In this document: piece by piece, positions 10,476 through 18,767 of the stretch | How positions within the stretch are numbered: position 1 is the first letter of the stretch | Layout of the letters: each line of letters begins with the position of its first letter | Assembly: GCA_031265355.1 (NCBI GenBank) | Contig: JAISCT010000069.1 | Coordinates: 1 to 64,000 of the forward strand | Reading direction: 5' to 3' | From: Oscillospiraceae bacterium | GTDB lineage: Bacteria > Bacillota > Clostridia > Oscillospirales > UBA929 | Length of the DNA stretch: 64,000 bases | Program-made: the position numbers and the translations under genes | Notes under the pieces: model-generated | The model's input: the letters and a program-made list of their open reading frames with translations, nothing else | What the model was told of the DNA's origin: nothing | Database searches by the model: none

Positions 10476-11592
10476 TTAAGTATTCCTCAATTTTCTTGGC
10501 AAGAGCATCCAGCTTGACCTTTTCTACCGTCGTACCAAGCGCAGCAAGCACATCAGGCGCACCGAGCGCGGCACCCACAACAAAAGACTTTTCCGGCTCC
10601 GCAAGCCAATCCGAATATGTCTCATTAACCTTTTTAATCAGCTGTTCGACAGAGCCCGCAAAGTATCCATTTTTAGGCTTCACCGGATTTTCAAAAGCAC
10701 CAACAAAGTTTACCGGCTGATCCCCCCGAATTGTGACAAGTACCGCATCGGGAATCGTACGGTTTGCGAAGGTGTTTTGCTTACCTGTTGGCATAGCCCG
10801 TGCAAATACGTCCACAAAAGTACCTACAGCCTTCGCCGTGGCGGCGCCGAGTTTTCTCTGCAGATCATGCACCGCCACAGTCGCGTAGCGATACAGTGTC
10901 GATGAGTTGAACTCTACCGTGCCGATCATCCCCGCTCCAGCATCGGTTTTTTCTTCAGCTGGAAAGTCGTCTACGGCGGTAAAATAGTCAAATTCATTTT
11001 CGACCTTATGCGTTGAAATTGCATGCGCAACCTGCGTTGTCGCATCTGTATTCAGCCCTGGATCGTCCGCAACCATTCGTCCAAACAGCGCGACGTCAAT
11101 AGCAGGATTATCGGTCAGCGCCTTCTGCGCTTTTGGATCCGTTCCTTTCTTCTTTTGCATGTCTTTGGCGTCGCTTTTCAGAATTTCATCCTCGACAACG
11201 AGTTTTGCGAGTGCTTTCGCCTGCGATACGCTCATAAAGAACAATGGCGCATCCTTTCCGGCTTTCGTGCTCTTTTCCTGAAGACCAGCGAGCTGCAATA
11301 CTTTTTCTGCATCCGTCTTGACGGCAGTTTTGTCATACTCCGGGTTCAGCGCATAGATTTCTTTCGCGACCATATCTGCGATTCGCTTCGTGCGAACGCC
11401 GACTTCGTTCTCGGCAAGCTCCTTACTGAATATATCTCGCACAGCCTTTTTCCACGACTGGCTTGACACACGCGCGCGCGTTACACCGCCATAAACCGCC
11501 GTTTTGGGCGCTCCGACATCGTCCCGGTTTATGCAACTCGGCGGCACTGTCTGGAGTATGTGGATGTCGATATAAAGCCTATTATTGTTCAT
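10459..11592 (-). CDS. cas7e: Cas7e (Cse4/CasC) Cascade backbone
   Basis: 377 residues. Six copies of Cas7e form the Cascade filament and kink the crRNA at every sixth base. Start MNNNRLYIDIHILQTVPPSC, after GAGGAGG at nine bases. Family motifs: NRDDVGAPKTAVYGGVTRAR and SSQSWKKAVR near the N-terminus, FNSSTLYRYATVAVHDL in the middle. It overlaps cse2 by 11 bases. No frameshift or missing segment is seen. Confidence 0.95.
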   Translation of the reverse strand: MNNNRLYIDIHILQTVPPSCINRDDVGAPKTAVYGGVTRARVSSQSWKKAVRDIFSKELAENEVGVRTKRIADMVAKEIYALNPEYDKTAVKTDAEKVLQLAGLQEKSTKAGKDAPLFFMSVSQAKALAKLVVEDEILKSDAKDMQKKKGTDPKAQKALTDNPAIDVALFGRMVADDPGLNTDATTQVAHAISTHKVENEFDYFTAVDDFPAEEKTDAGAGMIGTVEFNSSTLYRYATVAVHDLQRKLGAATAKAVGTFVDVFARAMPTGKQNTFANRTIPDAVLVTIRGDQPVNFVGAFENPVKPKNGYFAGSVEQLIKKVNETYSDWLAEPEKSFVVGAALGAPDVLAALGTTVEKVKLDALAKKIEEYLNDHTS

Positions 11593-12208
11593 TGCGTTTT
11601 TCCTCCTCTTCATTATTCGTCATATCTGCATTTTTGTTCCTGTAAAAGTCGAGGCCCCACTGGCGGCGCACATCATCACGAGTTTTCAGAAAATGAAACC
11701 AGTACAGATCCTCCGCGAGCGCAGGATAATCGAGCGGTATTCCCTCAGCCCTCAGCAGCTGTACAAATCCGCGCAGATGCTGAGCAAACTCCTTTGTACT
11801 ATCCGAGGCTGCCGCGTCAACAAATCTTCGCCGCACAGGTCCCTCGCCCCACTGATCGCCATCGCGCGCTGACGCGAGCTTACGCGCTGCAGCGCCCAGC
11901 GATATGCCCGAAATGCTCATTGGCGACTGCTTCACGTCGCTGCTCTGCTGATGTAACGCGTAAAGCGTGATCGCCGTATATATCGCGTTTTCCTCCGCTA
12001 TCTGTCTGGCGTGGTCGCTGGAGAGCTTGTCAGGCACATCCGCAAATACCAATCCCCAAAGCGCCGGTATGCTCCACGGCGGTTTTCCCACCCCGCGCCT
12101 CAGTTTGGCAAGCGATGCCCGCGCTACGGACTCTCCACGCTGTGTGAGCGTTTCAATCTTCCTCTTTACACATCCAGACACAAGCCTTGCTTCCCATGCT
12201 TTGTTCAA
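11582..12208 (-). CDS. casB: Cse2 (CasB) Cascade small subunit
   Basis: 208 residues. Cse2 dimerises along the Cascade belly and stabilises the R-loop. Family features: SVARASLAKLRRGVGKPPW near the N-terminus, then NAIYTAITLYALHQQS, and GPVRRRFVDAAAS in the basic groove region. The C-terminal tail is acidic (NNEEEEEKRNEQ-like), longer than usual. It lies 13 bases before the cse1 stop in genomic order and overlaps cas7. Confidence 0.92.
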   Translation of the reverse strand: MNKAWEARLVSGCVKRKIETLTQRGESVARASLAKLRRGVGKPPWSIPALWGLVFADVPDKLSSDHARQIAEENAIYTAITLYALHQQSSDVKQSPMSISGISLGAAARKLASARDGDQWGEGPVRRRFVDAAASDSTKEFAQHLRGFVQLLRAEGIPLDYPALAEDLYWFHFLKTRDDVRRQWGLDFYRNKNADMTNNEEEEKRNEQ

Positions 12209-12221
12209 TTTTCATCACTCC

Positions 12222-13808
12222 TCATATTCGCAAAGATGTCGCGGCGAGGAAATAGCCGTACGCCCGCGGCGAGCTGTTTTCGCCTCGTCCCACAAATGCC
12301 TTCATTCCGGCGGCACTGAACAACTCCTCTCCAAGCCTTCGGACAATCCGCTGTGCGGTTTCCCGCCACTCGTACGATTTATTATCCATGTCGTCCTGTT
12401 TCGGATCAATACTCTCCAACCACCGACGGAATGGCATATCGAGGCGAAAGTACGCCTGTTCACGGGCAGAATCGCGTTCTCCCGCACCGTCTCCACCACT
12501 CGCTTTTGCGATTTTTGCGGCGAGTTCACCGACAGCATATGCCCATTTTTCGGTAACTTCAAGTTCGTCGATTATACGATATCCCCAACCTTCCTGCCCG
12601 CCATCGAGCCTAACGAGCAGTGCCATGTTGAATGTAAGCGAATCGGCAAATGTATCTGTAACTGCAGCTTGCATGCTACCATATTTGATGCCGGTCGTTC
12701 CAAACGAGATTACCGCTTTATCCAAAGTTCCTTGGTCCTTCAGGTAGGCGAGCCAAGAGATCACACCCGGACGGCGTGCTCCATCTATTGGTGCTATTAA
12801 TGCTGAATAATCACGCCACAACTGCCTACTTGCATGATGACGACGAGGACTGTATTCCGGCGGTGCATTTTTTTTATCTTTATTTGAGTGATACCACGCC
12901 GCCATCGGCTCCACAAATGCATTCACCGGTGAACAGAAATCACCACTGACAAATCGATATGAAACAACATGACCATTTTGCTGTTTCAATAAAACCAATC
13001 GTGATTGCAAAGTATACAGTTCTGAAAGATTGTCCGGTGTTCTTATGGAGCGATGCTCACGCGTCCTCTGTTCAAGCCAAGCCGGTTTTTCTTCGTTCCA
13101 CGGGCTACCATTGTCGAGTAATACAAAATTCAATACAAGCGTCTCAAAAAAATTGTCGCCCGTGGCGTATATCTGCCCGAACTTACCGAGCCAACCCGTT
13201 CCCGCAGTTCCTGGATCGCCGTGCTTCTTTCCATGCTGTTCGAGTTTCCCAAATGATTCTGCATAAGCAACAAAATAGATAAGCCACCGCGCCGCTTCAG
13301 CATATGTAATCGATACTTTCCCATCGCCGGAGCGAGGTGGAAATAGTCGCGGTTTATTTTCACTCTCCGCCAACTCTCCTATCAGTTTTGACACAGGAAA
13401 TGGACCGAACACTTCGTCTATCATATCAACAACTTTCGCCTGATAAAACGGTGTCTCATCGTGGAACAGCCAAAACCGCTCTTCATACTTTTCAAGATAG
13501 CGTTCAATCCGTTCACACGGAAACGCACCGCGGTCCCACAATGCACCCCACAGTGCAAACGCGCCGTCAATTTTATCGTCTTCGTTGTCCGGCAGCTCAT
13601 TGCCGTCGATATCTCTTCCACCAAGCGCCGCATGGAGAATCGCGAGAAGCAGCCGCAGTACAGCGATGTCCTGCGTCGGAAGCTCACCCGCGAGGGCTCG
13701 CAGTTCCGACGCACGCCGAAAAATCTCGATAAGCGATAATGCCTCCGTCTTTCCATTCAGTGTCATTACAAGGATCCATTTCTCACGCAACAGATTGAAC
13801 TCTTTCAC
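12222..13808 (-). CDS. casA: Cse1 (Cas8e/CasA) Cascade large subunit
   Basis: 528 residues from GTG at 13808. I chose this start because I-E Cse1 proteins begin M-x-F-N-L-L and this gives MKEFNLLREKWILV; TTG starts at 13841 or 13823 (after GAAAGGGG) would add 5-11 residues. Cse1 reads the PAM and recruits Cas3. Family segments include TQDIAVLRLLLAILHAAL and FQ-region residues around FGPFPVSKLIGEL. It lies 94 bases downstream of the antitoxin gene with no clear promoter between them, so the Cascade operon is probably transcribed from 14510-14538. Confidence 0.92.
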   Translation of the reverse strand: MKEFNLLREKWILVMTLNGKTEALSLIEIFRRASELRALAGELPTQDIAVLRLLLAILHAALGGRDIDGNELPDNEDDKIDGAFALWGALWDRGAFPCERIERYLEKYEERFWLFHDETPFYQAKVVDMIDEVFGPFPVSKLIGELAESENKPRLFPPRSGDGKVSITYAEAARWLIYFVAYAESFGKLEQHGKKHGDPGTAGTGWLGKFGQIYATGDNFFETLVLNFVLLDNGSPWNEEKPAWLEQRTREHRSIRTPDNLSELYTLQSRLVLLKQQNGHVVSYRFVSGDFCSPVNAFVEPMAAWYHSNKDKKNAPPEYSPRRHHASRQLWRDYSALIAPIDGARRPGVISWLAYLKDQGTLDKAVISFGTTGIKYGSMQAAVTDTFADSLTFNMALLVRLDGGQEGWGYRIIDELEVTEKWAYAVGELAAKIAKASGGDGAGERDSAREQAYFRLDMPFRRWLESIDPKQDDMDNKSYEWRETAQRIVRRLGEELFSAAGMKAFVGRGENSSPRAYGYFLAATSLRI

Positions 13809-13902
13809 AGGGCAAATCAACCCCTTTCTACAGTAAAGCAAGTTCGTTTTCTCTGTCTTTACAACATCAAACCTACCACTCGCTCACACGGAAACTGCAC
13901 CA

Positions 13903-14100
13903 TCAATTCCAGTCGATATCCTCGTGCCGCACACAATCGCCTTGCCGAAAGGCTTCTCGCCCTATCTCAATGGCCTCTATTTCGTTGGATGTCGGCGTAT
14001 CCTCAGGAATGAATTTTGAAAGCACATGATAAAGAACATCAAATTCGGAAGCATCCACTATATTAATGAGATCGTGAAGCTGTTCACGGCTTACATTCAT
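13903..14100 (-). CDS. Antitoxin of the RelE-type pair, 65 aa
   Basis: Start MNVSREQLHDLINIVDASEF at 14100, after AAAGGAG. The small acidic, helical protein ends RHEDIDWN, the kind of tail seen in clostridial RelB/Phd-like antitoxins. It follows the toxin gene by 13 bases. Toxin-first order is less usual, as in HigBA. It sits inside the cas operon between the mini-CRISPR and cse1 and should neutralise the neighbouring RelE-like toxin. Confidence 0.72.
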   Translation of the reverse strand: MNVSREQLHDLINIVDASEFDVLYHVLSKFIPEDTPTSNEIEAIEIGREAFRQGDCVRHEDIDWN

Positions 14101-14113
14101 ACGATAACTCCTT

Positions 14114-14347
14114 TCATTTTTTGTATGCCTCTCCACGCGAGAGAATGTTTGTAATCTTAATGTCTTCTCGCATATCAAACAATATTCGCCAACCACCAAC
14201 ACGCAACCGATATGCATATAGGAACCCCGTTAATTTTTTCACGTCACCAGCCGGCAGCTTTTCAATAGCCGCTTTTATTCGTTGTTTTGTATGGATATCC
14301 ATGTGAGAGATGGCCCTGACAGCCGGTCTTGAATACGTGACAATCAT
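14114..14347 (-). CDS. RelE/ParE-family toxin, 77 aa
   Basis: Starts MIVTYSRPAVRAISHMDIHT and carries the RelE/ParE fold pattern: KQRIKAAIEKL helix, then the beta hairpin AYRLRVGGWRILFDM and ITNILSRGEAYKK. The GxWRILF motif is the hallmark strand of the superfamily. RelE proteins cleave mRNA at the ribosome; ParE proteins act on gyrase; the subfamily cannot be settled here. Its ATG lies 45 bases downstream of the mini-CRISPR, so that element forms part of its 5' leader. Confidence 0.82.
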   Translation of the reverse strand: MIVTYSRPAVRAISHMDIHTKQRIKAAIEKLPAGDVKKLTGFLYAYRLRVGGWRILFDMREDIKITNILSRGEAYKK

Positions 14348-14391
14348 GCGTCACCCCGTTTTCTTATATGCATTTATACACATCGCCGCAA

Positions 14392-14469
14392 GTATCACCC
14401 CCGCTTACGCGGGGAACATTGGTAAATACATACAAATCACTGGATCACCTCCGCTTACGCGGAGAACAA
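14392..14469 (-). CRISPR. Degenerate two-repeat mini-CRISPR with a 22-nt spacer (candidate cas-regulating guide)
   Basis: Two I-E repeat relics lie at 14442-14469 and 14392-14419 (transcript order), separated by only 22 nt instead of 33. The first differs from the array consensus at three sites, two of which are a compensatory pair keeping the stem (CTCCGC/GCGGAG instead of CCCCGC/GCGGGG). The second differs at its two ends only. In crRNA sense the spacer is AGTGATTTGTATGTATTTAC followed by CA. Bases 2-16 match the promoter-proximal sequence at 14503-14489 except at guide positions 6 and 12. The layout matches the CreR class of cas-autorepressing mini-CRISPRs. Confidence 0.8.
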
Positions 14470-14482
14470 TCTGCAACGCACC

Positions 14483-14506
14483 AGTTATATATATACATAT
14501 CACATT
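14483..14506 (-). promoter_or_regulatory. Putative Cascade self-target (operator) for the mini-CRISPR guide
   Basis: On the minus strand, AAT (14506-14504) is followed by GTGATATGTATATATATAAC. Compared with the mini-CRISPR guide, 16 of 22 positions match. Counting the first spacer base as position 0, mismatches are at 6, 12, 16, 19 and 21. Positions 6 and 12 are the flipped-out bases of I-E crRNA. AA lies where the PAM is expected. The site begins at the predicted transcription start, so Cascade bound here would block the promoter. Confidence 0.6.
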
Positions 14507-14509
14507 ATT

Positions 14510-14538
14510 ATAATACCATGGTTAAATTCTTATGTCAA
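14510..14538 (-). promoter_or_regulatory. Promoter of the mini-CRISPR / toxin-antitoxin / Cascade operon
   Basis: Perfect -35 TTGACA at 14538-14533, 17-bp spacer, and extended -10 TGG-TATTAT at 14515-14510. It lies 38 bases after the cas3 stop and reads toward cse1. The predicted start is near 14503. No other convincing promoter is seen before cas2, and the genes downstream are closely packed. Confidence 0.82.
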
Positions 14539-14575
14539 TACCCTTTTCATGCTTTCCACAAATTTCTGTGTATTT

Positions 14576-17266
14576 TTACATTTTCGCCCAACTCAGTCCA
14601 TTGTCTCTATCGTACAAGACGTAATATCCGCCAAGTGCCGTCTCATCGTTTTCGTCAAACACAAGAAACAGCTCTCCCGCCAGCCACGACGAGGTCTGCC
14701 ACTGCGGGAACTTCTTGAGGCACAGTTCTTCAAGCTCTTTTATGCACTCAACTGTTGACAGCACAACGGGAAGTCGTATGCTCTGCCGCGCAAGATGACG
14801 CGCCGTCTCCTCGCTTATATCGTGTTCTGGGAGCGCCACACCGTCAGTTGTTGTAAGTTTTCCACCATGTTCAAAAACAGCGAGGACCTCAATTGCCGAA
14901 TCTGTGTCACGCACAGCGCACTCACCACGTTTGCCCGACGGATCGTCCGGGACGTCGGTGCTCAGCCAATCGACAATCGTCGCATCTTCTCTGTCCGACG
15001 GATTTGCTATCTTGAAATCTCCAGCCTTTTTTCTTTGCATCACAATCTCCGCGTCCCAAAGCGCATACAGCGACTCGTCGCCACCACCGTCATAAGCCGC
15101 TTCCACGAGTTCCGGAATGTCGCGCGGGAGCGCGACGTTGTCCGGTAGAAGCTCGCGCGTGCGAGAGAGAAGATACTCTCCGTAAACCTTGACGGAGCCC
15201 TCGTCAAAGTCCTCATCCAGTTCAATCCCCGTCACATAGCATACCGGTTGTGAAACCGCTACTGGACGCACGCGTCCCGCGTGGCGATGAAGCCGTCCGA
15301 TTCTTTGTAACAGTAAGTCCATCGGACAAACATCCGTTATGAGTACGTCGAAGTCAATATCCAGTGACTGCTCCAACACCTGCGTTCCGACGACGATCAA
15401 CCTCTGCGGGCGCTCTGGGTTGTCGGTGGGCTTACCGAGTTTCTTGAGAAGCTCTGCTTCACGCTTGACGCGCTCCGCCGCTATCAACCGTGAGTGTATG
15501 AGCAGCACATCATCGTCCCCGAATTTCTCCCGCAGGCGTTTTGCGAGACTTTGCGCCCTTTTTACCGTGTTTACGATCACCCCCGCCACTCCGCCGTCCA
15601 ACAGTAACGCCCCAAGCTTGTCCGTTATATTGTCAAACCCGAGCCTGTTGACCGCGATGACTGTATCCGAGTCCTCCTGTTCAACCTCGCACTGCCAAAC
15701 GCCGTCACCGTCGGTGTATGTAATCAGTGGATACGCACGATTGTTCGCGATTTCGACGCCGAATTTCGGCACTCTGTCACCGCGATACGCCGAAATAACC
15801 GACGCACGTTTCGCACCTGTGAGCGTCGCGGAGAGCACGATCACAGGCACACCATAAGCACCGAGCCAACGGAGCGCCGTTTCAAGGTATCGGCTCATAT
15901 ACGCGTCATAGGCATGGCATTCGTCGATGATCACAACCTTTTCGGCAAGCCCGAGATGCCGTAGCATCAGATGCTTCATCTTCAGCGCGGCAAGCAGCAC
16001 TTGATCGATCGTACCGACGGCAAAATCAGCAAGCATCGCGCGCTTCCGACCGGAAAACCATGCGTGAACACCCACTTGGCCTCTTTCTCTGTTGACATCC
16101 AAATCGTTTCCAATATTCGAATCATCACCGAATTTTGGCAATTTTTGGTATTTTTCATTGAGCCACGATTTGCCGTGTACAAGCTCCACGCTATGCGCCA
16201 TGCCGTCGTCAAAGCTGTTAATCCAATGCAAAAAACGCGGGAATATACCGTCCGATGTCGCCTGCGTTGGTAGGGCGAAGAATACGCCACCGCGCCCGGC
16301 TTTATGTGCGAAAATCTCCGCCGCCGCAAGCGCCGCTTCCGTTTTGCCCTTGCCCATAGGCGCCTCAATGACCATCATGCCGGGAATGTGGATATTCACT
16401 GCGATGTCCGCCACGGCTTTTTGCATCGCATTTGCTTGATGAAAGCCAAAACGCTCCATGTATACGTCAGGATGCACATATGGACTGTCAGCAATCCACG
16501 GCTGGGTAAACGTGAGCACATCGAATGCATTTCTCGCGCGGTCTGCGGAGTCGAGCTCGATTTCCGCGTCAATCGAAATCAAGGGAAAATAACATTCGTT
16601 CGAGGCAATCCAATCCGCCATGATGACAAGTCCGACAAGTAAGACCTGCGCGGCGGGCTTTGGTTTCGATAGATCCTTGGCGGAGCTCATACCCGCGAGC
16701 TTCAACGCCCATGTGACAATCTCCTGCTGCGCGGCCTCCCAGCACCGGTGTCCGCGTCCATAGTTATTCCTATGTGAACAGTAGGTCTTTTTGTAGCCAG
16801 CATTTGACGGCTTGCCGTGATGGGCACCCACGATGACTGCAATGTGCTTGGCGTACTCCATATTCTCCAAGAGCACCTGCGAGGCGAGCGCATGCGGCGT
16901 CGCCGACGGGTCTTTCATCGGCGGCCACTCATACCCCATAAAACGCAGCCTTTCACATATCCGCTCGTCCAAGTCTCGATTTTTCGGATATGTCTCCTTC
17001 TTCTGAAACGCCGGCGTCGCTTTGCCGAGATCATGCACCGCCGCAGTAAAAATGCACAGCGCCCGCGCCGCGGACTCATCGCACTGGCAAGCTTCTGCGA
17101 CGCGTTTTTTGACCCCGTCCGTGATATGCCTGTCCCACAGCAATTTCGCCGTTTCGGCGGTGTCCGACAAATGAACCTGGAGCGGCAACCACTGCATACC
17201 GCCGCCGCGTGACTTCTTCGCCCAGAGTACCCCGAGCGGAACGCCGCCCTGCGCCACTTCACACAC
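14576..17266 (-). CDS. cas3: Cas3 HD nuclease-helicase, type I-E
   Basis: 896 residues from GTG at 17266 (GGGAGG seven bases upstream). N-terminal HD nuclease: VHLSDTAETAKLLWDRH, AAVHDLGKATPAF, and VGAHHGKPS. Superfamily-2 helicase: IEAPMGKGKTEAALAAAE (motif I), IIDECHAYD (DECH motif II), LSATL (motif III), and a C-terminal helicase lobe with LLQRIGRLHRH (motif VI). Cas3 is recruited by Cse1 and degrades DNA at the R-loop. It is transcribed apart from the Cascade genes; a weak ATGACA/TATTCC pair is the best promoter candidate upstream. Confidence 0.96.
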   Translation of the reverse strand: MCEVAQGGVPLGVLWAKKSRGGGMQWLPLQVHLSDTAETAKLLWDRHITDGVKKRVAEACQCDESAARALCIFTAAVHDLGKATPAFQKKETYPKNRDLDERICERLRFMGYEWPPMKDPSATPHALASQVLLENMEYAKHIAVIVGAHHGKPSNAGYKKTYCSHRNNYGRGHRCWEAAQQEIVTWALKLAGMSSAKDLSKPKPAAQVLLVGLVIMADWIASNECYFPLISIDAEIELDSADRARNAFDVLTFTQPWIADSPYVHPDVYMERFGFHQANAMQKAVADIAVNIHIPGMMVIEAPMGKGKTEAALAAAEIFAHKAGRGGVFFALPTQATSDGIFPRFLHWINSFDDGMAHSVELVHGKSWLNEKYQKLPKFGDDSNIGNDLDVNRERGQVGVHAWFSGRKRAMLADFAVGTIDQVLLAALKMKHLMLRHLGLAEKVVIIDECHAYDAYMSRYLETALRWLGAYGVPVIVLSATLTGAKRASVISAYRGDRVPKFGVEIANNRAYPLITYTDGDGVWQCEVEQEDSDTVIAVNRLGFDNITDKLGALLLDGGVAGVIVNTVKRAQSLAKRLREKFGDDDVLLIHSRLIAAERVKREAELLKKLGKPTDNPERPQRLIVVGTQVLEQSLDIDFDVLITDVCPMDLLLQRIGRLHRHAGRVRPVAVSQPVCYVTGIELDEDFDEGSVKVYGEYLLSRTRELLPDNVALPRDIPELVEAAYDGGGDESLYALWDAEIVMQRKKAGDFKIANPSDREDATIVDWLSTDVPDDPSGKRGECAVRDTDSAIEVLAVFEHGGKLTTTDGVALPEHDISEETARHLARQSIRLPVVLSTVECIKELEELCLKKFPQWQTSSWLAGELFLVFDENDETALGGYYVLYDRDNGLSWAKM

Positions 17267-17408
17267 AGCACTGCCTCCCTTTTACCCCGCAGTAGCACAG
17301 TTCTTGCCACGGAATATACGTCGCCTTAAAATATGTCATATGCCGTTATGTTGTTTTGCTGTTGTGACCACGAATACGAATACATCAACACGTCTGATTG
17401 GCAAGACC

Positions 17409-18767
17409 CTACACTCTCTCCAGTAAACACACGCTCTCCACATGTGACGTGCGAGGGAACATGTCCACGGCGGTGCAACGGACGGGGGCGTAACCAAGCG
17501 ACGCGAAACGGGCAAGGTCACGGGCCAGCGTCGCGGGGTCGCAGGAGAGATAGACGACGCGAGCCGGCGTCATCTGCGCGATGGTTTCGATCAGCGCAGC
17601 CTCCAGCCCCTTCCGAGGCGGATCCACTGTGACGACGTCCGGTCGCACGCCATCGGCACGCAGACGTGCGGCCGCCTCGGCGGCGTCACCCTGCAAAAAC
17701 CGGACCTGCGGCAAGCCATTATGCACGGCGTTTTCGTGGGCTCGGCGCACGGCCTCTGCAGAGAGCTCCACCCCGTAACCGCGCGCGCCCCCGCGCGCCA
17801 GGTGCAGTGTGAGCGTGCCCACGCCACAGTAGAGGTCGAGCAAAGTGTCCCCCGCCGTCAGCGCCGCGTACTCGGCAGTCAGGGCATACAGCCGCTCGGC
17901 CTGCAGACGGTTGACCTGGTAAAAACTCGCGGCCGACAGACGAAATCGCAGCCCGCAGAGGGTGTCCTCCATCGTCTCCCGGCCCCACAACAGAGATGTC
18001 TTCCCCGACAGCACGACGTTGTCTCGTCGGGTGTTCGCCTGCAACACCAGTCCGACGAGGGAGGGACAGGCTGTACGCAGCCGCCTGACAAGCGCCTGCC
18101 GACAGGGAATCGTCGCCTCGGACGTCACCAGACAGGCAAGCGTCTCGTCCGTACCCGTACGGACAAAGAGATGCCGGATCAAACCCGTACCGGACGCCTC
18201 GTTGTAAGGCGTCACGTCACAGTCTTCCATCCAGCTCCGCAGGGCCGCGGCCAACACGTTGGCCTTCTCGCTCTGGAGCGCGCAACGCGCCACGGGCACC
18301 AGATCGTGGCTGCGTGCGCGAAAAAAACCTGTGGACGGACGGCCGTCCACCGCGCGGACGGGAAAGAGCGCCTTGTTCCGATAGCCGTCTAAGGCGGGCG
18401 CCGGCCAGATCGTCTCCACGGGCAGGTCCATTTTCCCAATGCGAACCAGCGCGTCCTCGACGCGCGTCTTCTTTAGCGCGAGCTCCTCCTCATAGCCGAT
18501 GTGCTGAAAGTGACAGCCGCCGCAGGGTCGATACACGGGGCACGCTGGCGTATGCCGGGCGGGCGACGAAACCAGCAGCGTCTCGATCGCGGCGTACACC
18601 GGCCCGTCCGGGCCGGCCTTGAGGACCCGCAGCAAACACTCGTCACCCCGCGCGCCGCCAGGCACAAACACCGCGCGGCCGTCCAGACGCGCCACACCGA
18701 ATCCCTCGCTGGTATACCCTTCGATCACCGCGCGGCAGCGCATATTTTTCTTTAAAAGACCTTCCAT
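17409..18767 (-). CDS. rlmD: 23S rRNA (uracil-5-)-methyltransferase RlmD/RumA family
   Basis: 452 residues. An N-terminal TRAM domain (MRCRAVIEGYTSEGFGVARL) precedes a [4Fe-4S] cysteine cluster (CPVYRPCGGCHF) and a SAM-dependent methyltransferase domain (LLDLYCGVGTLTL, VTVDPPRKGL). The catalytic Cys lies in VVYLSCDPATLARD near the C-terminus. The enzyme makes m5U in 23S rRNA; the exact position in this paralogue is inferred from family. The ATG at 18767 overlaps the upstream lipoprotein gene by 16 bases. Confidence 0.92.
   Translation of the reverse strand: MEGLLKKNMRCRAVIEGYTSEGFGVARLDGRAVFVPGGARGDECLLRVLKAGPDGPVYAAIETLLVSSPARHTPACPVYRPCGGCHFQHIGYEEELALKKTRVEDALVRIGKMDLPVETIWPAPALDGYRNKALFPVRAVDGRPSTGFFRARSHDLVPVARCALQSEKANVLAAALRSWMEDCDVTPYNEASGTGLIRHLFVRTGTDETLACLVTSEATIPCRQALVRRLRTACPSLVGLVLQANTRRDNVVLSGKTSLLWGRETMEDTLCGLRFRLSAASFYQVNRLQAERLYALTAEYAALTAGDTLLDLYCGVGTLTLHLARGGARGYGVELSAEAVRRAHENAVHNGLPQVRFLQGDAAEAAARLRADGVRPDVVTVDPPRKGLEAALIETIAQMTPARVVYLSCDPATLARDLARFASLGYAPVRCTAVDMFPRTSHVESVCLLERV

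Noticed and set aside
17267-17408. A second mini-CRISPR target in the cas3 upstream region
   Set aside because: I compared the guide with both strands of this region and found no seed match with an AA motif; autorepression of cas3 is therefore not proposed.
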